Shown here: positions 44,362 through 53,131 of the stretch, piece after piece
Position numbering within the stretch: position 1 is the stretch's first letter
Layout: every line of letters starts with the position of its first letter
Origin: Bacillota bacterium
Lineage (GTDB): Bacteria > Planctomycetota > UBA8108 > UBA1146
Reading direction: 5' to 3'
DNA: 64,000 bases
Assembly (NCBI GenBank): GCA_003973385.1
Contig: QNYK01000062.1
Coordinates: forward strand, 17,763-81,762
Position numbers and translations under genes: made by a program
Notes under the pieces: model-generated
The model's database searches: none
What the model was told of the DNA's origin: nothing
Seen by the model: only the letters and a program-made list of their open reading frames with translations

Positions 44362-45533
44362 GACAACCTCACCCTCGGGTCGACCAGTGCCAGCAACAGG
44401 TCCGCCACCAGGTTGCCGAACACCAGCAGCAGGGTCGAAATCAGCACGCTCGCCAGTACCAGTGGCTCATCCTTGGCACTGATTGCCTCGAACACGAGTC
44501 TTCCCAGACCGGGCCAGTTCATGACGATTTCAACCAGCAGGCTGCCGCTGAGCAGGCTGGCCAGCGAGTAGCCGAACAGGGTGACGAGAGGGTTGACGGC
44601 GTTGCGGAACGCGTGCTTGAAGAGCACCGAGTTGTGGGAGACTCCCTTGGCGCGAGCGGTGCGGACGTAGTCCTGTCCAAGCGCCTCGATCATGTTGCCG
44701 CGCGCCTGGCGCATGTAGCCGGCCATGGCTGCGGTGCCGAGTACGATGGCGGGCAGGAACAGGTGGTGCAGGCGGTCTCCCAGCTTGCCCCAGAACCCGA
44801 ATAGATCGTAGTCGAGCGAGCGCATGTCACCGATGGGAAACCATCCGGTGTAAGTGGCAAACAGCACCGCCAGCAGTGCCGAGAAAACGGTCGGAATCGA
44901 CAGTCCGATGAAGGCGAGGATTCCCGCCGAATGGTCTACCAGTGAGTTCGGTTTGACCGCGGCGAAGATGCCGAGCGGGATGCCGAGGCCATAGGCGATC
45001 AAGAGCGCCGCGATCGACAGGATCAGGGTGTTCCAGAGCCGTTCCGCGATGATGCCGAAGACCGGTCGATTGAACTTGTAGGAGCGTCCGAAATCGCCGC
45101 TTGCGGCATTGGAAAACCAGGAGAAGAAACTCTCGATGGGGCCGACCTTGCGGTACACCACTCCCTCGTCATCGCACTGGTACTTGGTCGATTCGATCTG
45201 GAAGTTGAGCAGACTGCGACTGGCACTGCGTCCCCTGACGACGATTCCATCGCGCAGGATGGTCGGCACCTTTTCCCCGTCGTCACGAAAGGACCACATC
45301 GAGCCATCGTCTCGAAACTCTCCGAACTCCTCGAGTTGGGTTTGACTCAGACGCACCAGTAAGCCTGAGGATTCCTTTTGTCGTAGCACTTCGGTCAGTG
45401 AGCGAGCCGGATCTGCCTCTTGTTGGCTGTAGAAATCTCCCGGTGCTGCCTTCAACAACAAGAAGGTCAGCAGGGAGACCACCAGTACCAGCGGCGGAAT
45501 CGACAACAACCGACGGAGGGTGAAGGTCAGCAA
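44358..45533 (-). CDS. Opp/Dpp-type ABC permease B, set A, with insert
   Basis: 391 aa; usual OppB/DppB is about 305-340. It begins MLTFTLRRLLSIPPLVLVVSLLTFLLLKAAPGDF. A hydrophilic stretch of about 100 residues follows (to YRKVGPIESFFSWF), and then the GDFGRSYKFNRPVFGIIAERLWNTL core. The EAA loop is VRTARAKGVSHNSVLFKHAFRN and the C-terminus VADLLLALVDPRVRLS. Starts 20 nt after the set A binding-protein gene. Confidence 0.93.
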   Translation of the reverse strand: MLTFTLRRLLSIPPLVLVVSLLTFLLLKAAPGDFYSQQEADPARSLTEVLRQKESSGLLVRLSQTQLEEFGEFRDDGSMWSFRDDGEKVPTILRDGIVVRGRSASRSLLNFQIESTKYQCDDEGVVYRKVGPIESFFSWFSNAASGDFGRSYKFNRPVFGIIAERLWNTLILSIAALLIAYGLGIPLGIFAAVKPNSLVDHSAGILAFIGLSIPTVFSALLAVLFATYTGWFPIGDMRSLDYDLFGFWGKLGDRLHHLFLPAIVLGTAAMAGYMRQARGNMIEALGQDYVRTARAKGVSHNSVLFKHAFRNAVNPLVTLFGYSLASLLSGSLLVEIVMNWPGLGRLVFEAISAKDEPLVLASVLISTLLLVFGNLVADLLLALVDPRVRLS

Positions 45534-45552
45534 CGGTTCTTCTTTGCCATCC

Positions 45553-47508
45553 TCAGTCTCGGATCCACAGGGTTTCGAGGTTCCAGGTCAGTTGTGGGCG
45601 CAACAGACTCGGCCACAGATTTCCGAGCCGGTTCGTTTTCGAAGTGCAATACGAGTTGGCGGCGATCAGATACAGGATCGGGATGTTCTGGCCGATCAGT
45701 TCCTGCACCTCGTCGTAGTATTTCTTCCGGACGATGTCATCGAGTTCCGCGTCCATCATCGTCATCAGGGAATCGATGCGTGATTCCCATGCGGTGGCCG
45801 GTTCCGGCTGCTGCGGGTACCAGGCGTGGAGACGACCGCTGGAGAGGGTGATGTTCTTACCATTGGCAGGGTCGGGCGGAACACCGGATCCCCAGCCGAG
45901 CAGGATCATGTCCCACCTGTGGCTATCTCGCAGGCTGGTCACGAGATCATTGAAGATGATTGGTTTGAAATTGACCTTGATGCCGACCTTTCTCAGATCC
46001 TGCATGATCAGATTTCCGATCTGCTGGCGCAGGTTGTTCTCGACATTGGTGTTGAGATTGAAAACGATGGGACGACCCTGGTCATCTTCGCGTACGCCAT
46101 CACCGTCGCTGTCCTTCCAGCCCAGTCCGTCGAGATATTCCTTCGCCTTGTCGATCGAGTGCGGATAGGTCGGCACTCCCTTGTGGTACCAGCTTCGATT
46201 TCCGGGGGTGATGCTCGACCAGATCGGGGTGGCCCTGCCCTGGAAGGCGGTGCGCTGGATGCCGTCTCGATCGATGGCGTGATTGACTGCCTTGCGGAAC
46301 TCGAGTTCATGGAACCAGTACGATTTGGCCGGATCGACGAACGGTTCACCGGTCTCGGCGTCCTTGCCCGGGTGCAGGTTGAAACACACCCAGTTGCTGT
46401 TGAGACTGACCCCGAGACGCACCAGATCCGCTTTCCCCGCCTTCTCCATCGCCGAGGCTTCCCTGAAATGGTCGGCGGGGAGCTCCATGAAGATGTCGAG
46501 TTCCCCTGCCTCGAACTTCTGCCACTGCAGATTGAGATCCTTGACCAGCAGGATCACCACCTCGTCGAGATAGGGCAGTCGCTGACCTCGGGCATCCTTT
46601 TTCCAGTAGTAGGGGTTGCGCTGGTAGACGATCTTCTCGCCGGGGACGTAGTTCTTCAACACGAAGGGACCGCAGCCGACCAGATCCTCCGGCGGAGCAT
46701 TGGATGTCATCTGCTGCAGCAGGGTCGGGTTCTCATCCTGCAGATGATCCTTCCACTTGTGGTAAGGGATCAACCGCACGTTGCCGATGTGGGTCAAGAA
46801 CTGGGAATCGACGCGGGATAACTGGAAGATGAGGGCGTTTCGATCTCGATCGATGCTGACCTGGGGCAGTGCTCCCGTCTCCGGGTGCTTGAAGCCATCC
46901 TTGATGCTGGTAGCGATCTGATCGTGGAAGACCGCCTGGAACGAGAACAGCGCATCGTCGATGGTGACCGGCTCGCCGTCACTCCAGCGAATTCCCTCGC
47001 GCAGGTAGAAGGTCCAGGTGAGGTTGTCGTCGGAGACGTCCCACGATTTCGCCACTTCCGGACCCGTCTGCCAGTTGCCGTTGTTGTAGTCGACCAGCCC
47101 GGAGAAAACGATGGCGCGGATCTCCTGGTCGGTGGCGCCTTTCGGTTCGACCGGATTGAAAGTATCCACCTCTCCGAGAATGGCGTAGACGAGTCGACCG
47201 CCGTAGGTGCCGGTACGATTCTTGACGATGGCATCGGCCGGCAGTTCTCCAGCGAAGGCCGGTGTGGGAATTCCGATAGGAATCGTCAGGTCTGGTTCTG
47301 GCTCCGGCTGACGTAGCGAACGACGGATCTTGACCCTTCTGGGTGGTGGGTCGTCGCCTTGTAACAGGCTGGAAGGGTTCAGCAGCAACACGGACAGCAC
47401 CAGCAACAAGGTCACGACGAATCCACGTCCACTGGAGGTGGGTGATTGCGGACCGGGCTGACTCAACAACAGGCTCATGGTTTCTTCTTTCGGGTGCTCG
47501 ATGGGCAT
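45553..47508 (-). CDS. extracellular solute-binding protein family 5, set A
   Basis: 651 aa from ATG 47508, which has GGAGGT 9 nt upstream; ATG 47478 is the alternative. A signal or anchor helix (GFVVTLLLVLSVLLLNPSSLLQG) is followed by a basic linker and the SBP_bac_5 fold: YGGRLVYAILGEVDTFNPV, DLTWTFYLREGIRWSDGEPVT-like sequence, and PYLDEVVILLVKD. This family captures peptides, nickel, opines or sugars in the periplasm. At 651 aa it is longer than typical OppA/DppA (about 540). Substrate is unknown; the operon sulfatase hints at sulfated material. Confidence 0.92.
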   Translation of the reverse strand: MPIEHPKEETMSLLLSQPGPQSPTSSGRGFVVTLLLVLSVLLLNPSSLLQGDDPPPRRVKIRRSLRQPEPEPDLTIPIGIPTPAFAGELPADAIVKNRTGTYGGRLVYAILGEVDTFNPVEPKGATDQEIRAIVFSGLVDYNNGNWQTGPEVAKSWDVSDDNLTWTFYLREGIRWSDGEPVTIDDALFSFQAVFHDQIATSIKDGFKHPETGALPQVSIDRDRNALIFQLSRVDSQFLTHIGNVRLIPYHKWKDHLQDENPTLLQQMTSNAPPEDLVGCGPFVLKNYVPGEKIVYQRNPYYWKKDARGQRLPYLDEVVILLVKDLNLQWQKFEAGELDIFMELPADHFREASAMEKAGKADLVRLGVSLNSNWVCFNLHPGKDAETGEPFVDPAKSYWFHELEFRKAVNHAIDRDGIQRTAFQGRATPIWSSITPGNRSWYHKGVPTYPHSIDKAKEYLDGLGWKDSDGDGVREDDQGRPIVFNLNTNVENNLRQQIGNLIMQDLRKVGIKVNFKPIIFNDLVTSLRDSHRWDMILLGWGSGVPPDPANGKNITLSSGRLHAWYPQQPEPATAWESRIDSLMTMMDAELDDIVRKKYYDEVQELIGQNIPILYLIAANSYCTSKTNRLGNLWPSLLRPQLTWNLETLWIRD

Positions 47509-47813
47509 CGAGAAGGGACCTCCGTGGATCTCATGCAAGACTCCAATGTCAACGGAGAAGATAACTTACATCCGTGCCGCGATGGCGGCAATGAGTCGAC
47601 TCCACGGAGACGACTCGAAGTGACGGGAAGCCTCGGATGCTGCGAGCGAGGTGATCGGAGATGGCCAAAACACACCGGATCATGGGTTTTGAACGCCTCC
47701 GGTCGGGCTTGCCAACCCGGTAGGCTCGTACTGGAGCACCTCTTCGGCTACTGTGCTTTCTCTCATGATCGGTTTTGAACTCGTTTTGCAGAGGGTCCAG
47801 AGGAGAATATCGA
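47509..47813. other. divergent intergenic region between set A and set B
   Basis: About 305 bases without a convincing ORF. It should contain the promoters of both divergent binding-protein genes. GGTTTTGAAC occurs twice in direct orientation (47685-47694 and 47771-47780), each next to ATC/CATG sequence. A small CGGG-CTTGCCAA-CCCG hairpin lies between the copies. AGGAG at 47801 serves the set B gene. Confidence 0.5.
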
Positions 47814-49517
47814 ATGCAGAAGTATTCTGTCCGACCTGGTGTCGCGCTGCTGTGCTGCCTTTCGCTGATGACGTGCTGGATCTGTGGCTGTACGCCGAAT
47901 CCTGGTACGGAAACAGCGACTACAAACCAGATCAAGAGCGTTTCGGCCCCTCATCCCGACGGCATCTTTCGTATTCCGTTGATGACCAATCCTCCCGATC
48001 TCGATCCCATCCTCGTCTCGGACACCACTTCCGACGGAGTGGCTTCGAAGATCTTCAATACGCTTCTCGACTACGATCCCGATCTGAATCTGGAACCGTG
48101 CCTCGCTGCGGCGATGCCGGTGATCTCTGACGACGGACTCCAGTACGATTTCACTCTCCGCGAGGGAGTGAAATTCAGTCATGGCCGTACGGTCACCGCA
48201 ACGGACTTCAAGTACAGCTTGCAGAGATTGGCTTCGGTTCGCTCGAAGAGGTCCAATCTGATCGAGCCCATCCTCGGTGCTGCTGAGGCGATCGAGGCGG
48301 CTCGAACAAAGTCGGAAGACGCTCCCGAGATCAAGGGCATCGAGGTGCTGGGAGATCTGCAGTTACGGATCACCTTGAAGAAGCCGTATGCACCCTTCAT
48401 CTATCACCTGGCGATGGTCAATACCGCCGTGGTTCCGCGCGAACTGGTCGAGGAGCATGGCCACGCATTTTCTCGCCTTCCGACCGGCACCGGCGCCTTC
48501 ATCCTCGACGAGTGGAAAGAAGGAACGTCGCTGCACCTGAGGGCGAACCCGGATTATTTCGAAGGGGCGCCAAAGATTTCACGGATTCACTATCGAGTCA
48601 TCCCCGAGCCGCTGGCTCAACTGGAGGAGTACAAGGCGGGGAACTTCGAGGTCATGAATGTGACCCAGGGCGTCTATCCGCGCTGGATGAACTCCAATCG
48701 TGCCGATGAAGTCATGTCGTGGCCTTCACTGGTGGTGCAGTACTACGGGTTCAATCTCGATAAGGAAGGCTCCCCTTACGCCGGGAATTCCGAGAGTGCC
48801 CGGAAGTTGCGGGAGGCGGTCAACCTGGCGGTGGATCGCAAGTTTCTGGGTGAAGTGCTGCTCGAAGGGCGCTTCTACGCCGCCAACGGCATCTTGCCCC
48901 CGGGCATTCTGGGTCATGATTCATCGCGACCCGCCTTTGAACTCGATCGAGAGCGCGCTCAGGAGTTGCTGGCAGAGGCGGGATACCCGAAGGGTGAAGG
49001 ACTGCCCTCGGTGGATCTCTGGTTCAATACCCAGGGCGACAATGCCAAGATCGCTCAGGTCGTGCAGGAAGACCTGAAACAGGCGGGGATCCCCATCGGA
49101 TTGAGGATGCTCGACTGGGGCGCCTTCATCGAGGCCACCGATTCAGGAGAGCCACCCTTTTTTCGACTCGGTTGGGTTGCGGATTACCCGGACCCGGAAA
49201 ACTTTCTCGCATTCCTTTTTCATTCCAAGAACAAGGGGCCCAACGGAAACGTATCCTTTTACGACAATCCGCAGGTCGACGCTCTGATCGACAGGTCCTA
49301 CCTGATCACGGACATGGAAGAACGGATTGATCTGTTGCAGCAAGCGGAACGCTTGATCCTGAAGGATAGCCCGTGGCTCTTCCTTTTGTTCGGGCGAGAG
49401 ACCATCCTGAAAAAACCCTATGTGCGGAACTTCAATCCCACCGGAATGTGCGACGACATCCAGGGCAACCATGTTCGCTGGCACCTCGTTGAACTCAACA
49501 ACCCCGGTGCTCAGTAA
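47814..49517 (+). CDS. solute-binding lipoprotein family 5, set B
   Basis: 567 aa from ATG 47814 with AGGAG 8 nt upstream; the ORF-track start adds 13 residues. The leader MQKYSVRPGVALLCCLSLMTCWICGC has a lipobox (ICGC), so this is probably a lipid-anchored receptor, unlike set A, C and D. SBP_bac_5 features are FDYTLREGVKFS-like sequence, KPYAPFIYHLAMVNTAVVP, and WVADYPDPENFLAFLF in the C-lobe. The last motif is typical of DppA/OppA-like peptide receptors. It heads a three-gene set. Confidence 0.92.
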   Translation: MQKYSVRPGVALLCCLSLMTCWICGCTPNPGTETATTNQIKSVSAPHPDGIFRIPLMTNPPDLDPILVSDTTSDGVASKIFNTLLDYDPDLNLEPCLAAAMPVISDDGLQYDFTLREGVKFSHGRTVTATDFKYSLQRLASVRSKRSNLIEPILGAAEAIEAARTKSEDAPEIKGIEVLGDLQLRITLKKPYAPFIYHLAMVNTAVVPRELVEEHGHAFSRLPTGTGAFILDEWKEGTSLHLRANPDYFEGAPKISRIHYRVIPEPLAQLEEYKAGNFEVMNVTQGVYPRWMNSNRADEVMSWPSLVVQYYGFNLDKEGSPYAGNSESARKLREAVNLAVDRKFLGEVLLEGRFYAANGILPPGILGHDSSRPAFELDRERAQELLAEAGYPKGEGLPSVDLWFNTQGDNAKIAQVVQEDLKQAGIPIGLRMLDWGAFIEATDSGEPPFFRLGWVADYPDPENFLAFLFHSKNKGPNGNVSFYDNPQVDALIDRSYLITDMEERIDLLQQAERLILKDSPWLFLLFGRETILKKPYVRNFNPTGMCDDIQGNHVRWHLVELNNPGAQ

Positions 49518-49526
49518 CGAGGTTCA

Positions 49527-50474
49527 GTGCTCTCTTTCACCTTGCGACGACTGCTCGAGGCGATACCGGTCATATTGATGGTGACCCTCATCGTATTCCT
49601 GCTGAATGCGGCAATTCCGGGTAATCCAGGGCGCATACGCATGGGACAAAGGGCTGAACCAGCTCAAGTCGATGCCTACAACGAGTCTCGCGGCTACAAC
49701 GATGCACTTCCGGTGCAGTACGGGAGATACCTCTGGCGGCTCTTCACCCGCTTCGATCTCGGTGTATCGGATGTCAAGGCGGGAAAGAGCGTCAACGAGA
49801 TCCTCGGGGACGCTTTCTTCGTGACGCTTCGTCTGGCGTTCCTTTCCATGCTCGTTGCGCTGATCGTCGGCATCGGAGCGGGCGTTCTTTCTGCCGTTCA
49901 TAGCAGGACGGTGATCGATTATGTATCGATGCTGGTGGCGATCATCGGGGTCTCCATGCCTGTGTTCTGGCTTGGGATACTGATGATCATCTATTTGGCT
50001 CCGATCCTTGATCTTCCACGAACAGGTTTCAACGACGAAAACTGGGCCACGATGCTGGCCAGTCTCGCGATGCCAGCCACCGCCCTGGGTCTGCTTTCCT
50101 CCGCTACCATCGCAAGGCTCAGTCGCTCTGCGATGCTCGATGTGTTGACGCAGGACTATATTCGCACGGCCAGATCCAAGGGTCTGTCGGAGTCCGTGGT
50201 CGTCCTGAAGCATGCGATGCGAAATGCTGCGATCCCGATCGTCACGGTGGTCGGAAATTCATTCGGTTATCTGCTGGTGGGGGCTGTCTTGACGGAAACA
50301 GTCTTTGCCTTGCCCGGCCTCGGGCGTGAGGTGGTGGAAGCCATCAAGCAACGTGACAGGGAACTGGTCACAGGCGGCATCCTGTTGATGTCTTTTGTCT
50401 TTGTCGGGGTCAACTTGCTGGTGGATCTCTCCTATGCCTGGTTCGATCCGAGGGTGCGTGATGACCGCAACTAA
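49527..50474 (+). CDS. Opp/Dpp-type ABC permease B, set B, GTG start
   Basis: 315 aa, the normal DppB size. It starts LSFTLRRLLEAIPVILMVTLIVFLLNAAIPGNP. The core has six membrane helices, the EAA loop YIRTARSKGLSESVVVLKHAMRN, and ends VDLSYAWFDPRVRDDRN. GTG 49527 follows the binding-protein stop by 9 nt. It overlaps permease C by 14 nt. Confidence 0.95.
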   Translation: MLSFTLRRLLEAIPVILMVTLIVFLLNAAIPGNPGRIRMGQRAEPAQVDAYNESRGYNDALPVQYGRYLWRLFTRFDLGVSDVKAGKSVNEILGDAFFVTLRLAFLSMLVALIVGIGAGVLSAVHSRTVIDYVSMLVAIIGVSMPVFWLGILMIIYLAPILDLPRTGFNDENWATMLASLAMPATALGLLSSATIARLSRSAMLDVLTQDYIRTARSKGLSESVVVLKHAMRNAAIPIVTVVGNSFGYLLVGAVLTETVFALPGLGREVVEAIKQRDRELVTGGILLMSFVFVGVNLLVDLSYAWFDPRVRDDRN

Positions 50475-51357
50475 CCGAGGAAAATCCCCGACCCAGATGG
50501 CCTTCCGGCGCTTGCGACGCAATGTTCTCGCGATGGCGGGGGCTGCGGTGGTGCTGATCGTCGTCTTGCTGGCGTTCTTCCCGTCGATGCTGGTGCCCTC
50601 GCATGCAGACGGATCCGGCCCCTACGAATTCGGCGAACAGTTCCGAGACAAGGACCAGTATCAGCAACCTCCCGGGATCCCCGGACATCCACTCGGCACC
50701 GATGAACTGGGCCGTGATGTGCTGACTCGCATCATCTACGGCGCCGGGATCTCGCTTCGGGTGGGCCTTATCGGGACCATCGTTGCGCTGCTGATCGGAT
50801 TGGTCCTGGGCAGCGTGGCAGGCTTTCGTGGTGGACTGGTCGATACCCTGATTTCCAGATTGACCGACACCTTCTTTGCATTCCCCAGTTTGCTGCTGAT
50901 GATCGGCATACTGGCGGTATTCGAGAAGCCCAATGAGATCGTCATCTTCTCGGCACTCGGTGTTGTGGGCTGGCCCGGAGTGGCTCGAATCGTCCGCGCG
51001 CAGGTGATCTCACTTCGTGGCAGTGAGTTCGTGCTCGGTGCCAGAGCGCTGGGACAGAGTGATACTCGCATCCTCATCGGGCATGTGCTGCCGAACTGTC
51101 TCGGCCCGGTCGTGGTGGTTTCCACCCTGATGATCGCCGGTAACATTCTCGCAGAGGCAGGGCTCTCCTTTCTCGGCATCGGATTGCCGCCACCGGCCCC
51201 CTCCTGGGGTCGAATGCTGGTCGACTCGAAGGAGTACTGGGTCACCATGCCGTGGATGGGGATCTTCCCCGGGCTCGCCATCATGTTCACCGTGCTCGGT
51301 TTCAATCTGCTGGGCGATGGTCTTCGCGATGCCTTTGATCCCAAGATGAAGGACTAG
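50461..51357 (+). CDS. Opp/Dpp-type ABC permease C, set B
   Basis: 298 aa from ATG 50461; the ORF-track start lies within permease B. A cytoplasmic basic start (FRRLRRNVLAMAG) leads to TM1. HPLGTDELGRDVLTRIIYGAGISLRVG and the EAA loop VLGARALGQSDTRILIGHVLPN are typical, and the end is LLGDGLRDAFDPKMKD. No ATPase gene follows; the next gene is convergent and shares CTAG at the stop. Confidence 0.95.
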   Translation: MTATNRGKSPTQMAFRRLRRNVLAMAGAAVVLIVVLLAFFPSMLVPSHADGSGPYEFGEQFRDKDQYQQPPGIPGHPLGTDELGRDVLTRIIYGAGISLRVGLIGTIVALLIGLVLGSVAGFRGGLVDTLISRLTDTFFAFPSLLLMIGILAVFEKPNEIVIFSALGVVGWPGVARIVRAQVISLRGSEFVLGARALGQSDTRILIGHVLPNCLGPVVVVSTLMIAGNILAEAGLSFLGIGLPPPAPSWGRMLVDSKEYWVTMPWMGIFPGLAIMFTVLGFNLLGDGLRDAFDPKMKD

Positions 51358-52211
51358 CGGCGCAGTTTCGGGTCGAGATCGCTGCGCAATGCGTCTCCCA
51401 GGATATTGAGAGCCAGCAGCGTTACCGCCAGCGCGATCGACGGGAATGCGACCATCCACCATGCGGTGTGGACAGGGTTGAGCACCTCGAACGCATCTCT
51501 AGCCAGAGTGCCCCAGGAAACCTCTGGAGCCTGAACACCCAGTCCCAGGAAGGACAGAAACGCCTCGAACAGAAGCACCCGAGGAATGATGAGGGTGACG
51601 GTGACGAGGATGGTAGGGATCAGGTTGGGAAGGATTTGACGCCACAGGATCCTGCTGCTCGGTGTACCCAGAGCGGTGGCTGCGACCGCCCACTCCCGTC
51701 TCGCGAGTGCTCGGGTTTCGCCCCGGACGACTCGCGCCATCGGTGTCCAGTAGACGATGCCCAGAACCACGAAGAAGAGAGCCAGCCCTCCTCCTGCGTG
51801 TTGCCAGGCAGAGCCCCTCGCGACGCTGGCCAGCAGGATGACCAGGAACACCACGGGCACCGAATCCAGAAGGTCGACCACGCGCATCATCCAGTTGTCT
51901 CGCCTCGCTGTTCCTCCACCTGCCAGCAGTCCCCAGCTGACGCCGAAAATCAGCGCCGTGAAAGCACCGGCAGCGGCGCAGGCGAGAGAAATCCTCGAGC
52001 CCCAGAGGATCCTGCTGAAGAGGTCGCGGCCCAGTGCGTCGGTGCCGAGTAGATGGCCATCACCCGGTGCCGACCAGGCTAGTTCAGGGGCGGCTGTGTT
52101 CGGGGATGCGACCGGCAAGATCGGCGTGATGAGTGCCACCAGCAGGGTCAGCAGCAGCCAGCAGATGCAAAGTGTTGGGATCGGTGATCGAGTGGTGCGG
52201 AATCTTCTCAT
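51354..52211 (-). CDS. Opp/Dpp-type ABC permease C, set C
   Basis: 285 aa. The ORF-track protein of 609 aa has over 300 out-of-frame residues at its front; the true start is ATG 52211, overlapping the permease B stop (ATGA). MRRFRTTRSPIPTLCICWLLLTLLVAL gives TM1. The core has HLLGTDALGRDLFSRILWGSRISLA and the EAA loop AVAATALGTPSSRILWRQILPN. The end LGDALRSDLDPKLRR is typical. It is a minimal permease without the insert seen in sets A and D. Confidence 0.93.
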   Translation of the reverse strand: MRRFRTTRSPIPTLCICWLLLTLLVALITPILPVASPNTAAPELAWSAPGDGHLLGTDALGRDLFSRILWGSRISLACAAAGAFTALIFGVSWGLLAGGGTARRDNWMMRVVDLLDSVPVVFLVILLASVARGSAWQHAGGGLALFFVVLGIVYWTPMARVVRGETRALARREWAVAATALGTPSSRILWRQILPNLIPTILVTVTLIIPRVLLFEAFLSFLGLGVQAPEVSWGTLARDAFEVLNPVHTAWWMVAFPSIALAVTLLALNILGDALRSDLDPKLRR

Positions 52212-53131
52212 GATGCATCTCCGCGCAATCTCGGATCGAGCGACAGCAGCATCAGGTCTGCCAGCAAGGTCATCAGTTGAAGCAGGACCGTGTAGAGCAG
52301 CACCGCCCCCAGCACCAGGGGGTAATCCCGGTTGAGCGCACCCTGGATGAAGTGCATCCCGACGCCAGGGATGGCAAAGATCTGTTCGATCACCAGCGAG
52401 CCGGTCAGCAAGGCTGCGGCCATCGGACCCAGCGTGGCAACAAGCGGGATCAGGGCTGGTCGAAGACAGTGGCGAAAGAGCACCCGGAAGGGTGAGATCC
52501 CCTTGGCACGTGCGGTGCGCGCGAACTCTTCTGAACTCATCTCGATCAGGCCGCTGCGCACCAGTCGAGCAGCCTGGGCCGCCGGCGCCAGTGCCAGGCA
52601 AAGCACGGGCATGATCAGCGAGGGAACCGATTCCCACCCGGCTGGTGGCAACCAACCGAGGCCGAAGGAGACCGCCAGCACCAGCATTCCAGCGATCAGA
52701 TAGAGGGGTAATGATATGCCCACGGAGGCGATCACCACGATCAGATGATCGAGCCAACCTCCGACCCGCAACGCTGCGATCAGGCCGAGAAATATCCCCA
52801 CCGTTGTCCCCAGCAGCAGAGCGAGCCCTCCAATCGTCAATGAGATGGGAAGGCCGGCCGCCAGGATGCTGGCGACATCGTGGTCCGGTTGACGCAGCGA
52901 AGGGCCTGGATCCAGCATCATCCAGTCCTGTAGCTGGTCGAGGTACTGACTCCACAGCGGTGCATCGAGGTCGTAGCGCTCCTCGATGGCACGTTTCACA
53001 TCTGGAGGTGGGTCTCGATCTGCATCGAATGGGCCCCCTGGGGCCGCGCGGATGATGAAAAATGAGATGGTGAAAACCGCCCAGATGGTCACGAGCGAGG
53101 CGCCGAGTCTTTTCAGTAACAAGCGGCTCAT
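52208..53131 (-). CDS. Opp/Dpp-type ABC permease B, set C
   Basis: 307 aa. It begins MSRLLLKRLGASLVTIWAVFTISFFIIRAAPGGPF. Six membrane helices and the EAA loop FARTARAKGISPFRVLFRHCLRP are clear, and it ends LLSLDPRLRGDAS. The binding-protein stop and this ATG overlap by 4 nt, as do this stop and the permease C start, so the three genes form one coupled unit. Confidence 0.94.
   Translation of the reverse strand: MSRLLLKRLGASLVTIWAVFTISFFIIRAAPGGPFDADRDPPPDVKRAIEERYDLDAPLWSQYLDQLQDWMMLDPGPSLRQPDHDVASILAAGLPISLTIGGLALLLGTTVGIFLGLIAALRVGGWLDHLIVVIASVGISLPLYLIAGMLVLAVSFGLGWLPPAGWESVPSLIMPVLCLALAPAAQAARLVRSGLIEMSSEEFARTARAKGISPFRVLFRHCLRPALIPLVATLGPMAAALLTGSLVIEQIFAIPGVGMHFIQGALNRDYPLVLGAVLLYTVLLQLMTLLADLMLLSLDPRLRGDAS

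Noticed and set aside
45826-46821. 331-aa plus-strand ORF
   Set aside because: It is antisense to the set A binding protein; no SD, no recognisable domain.
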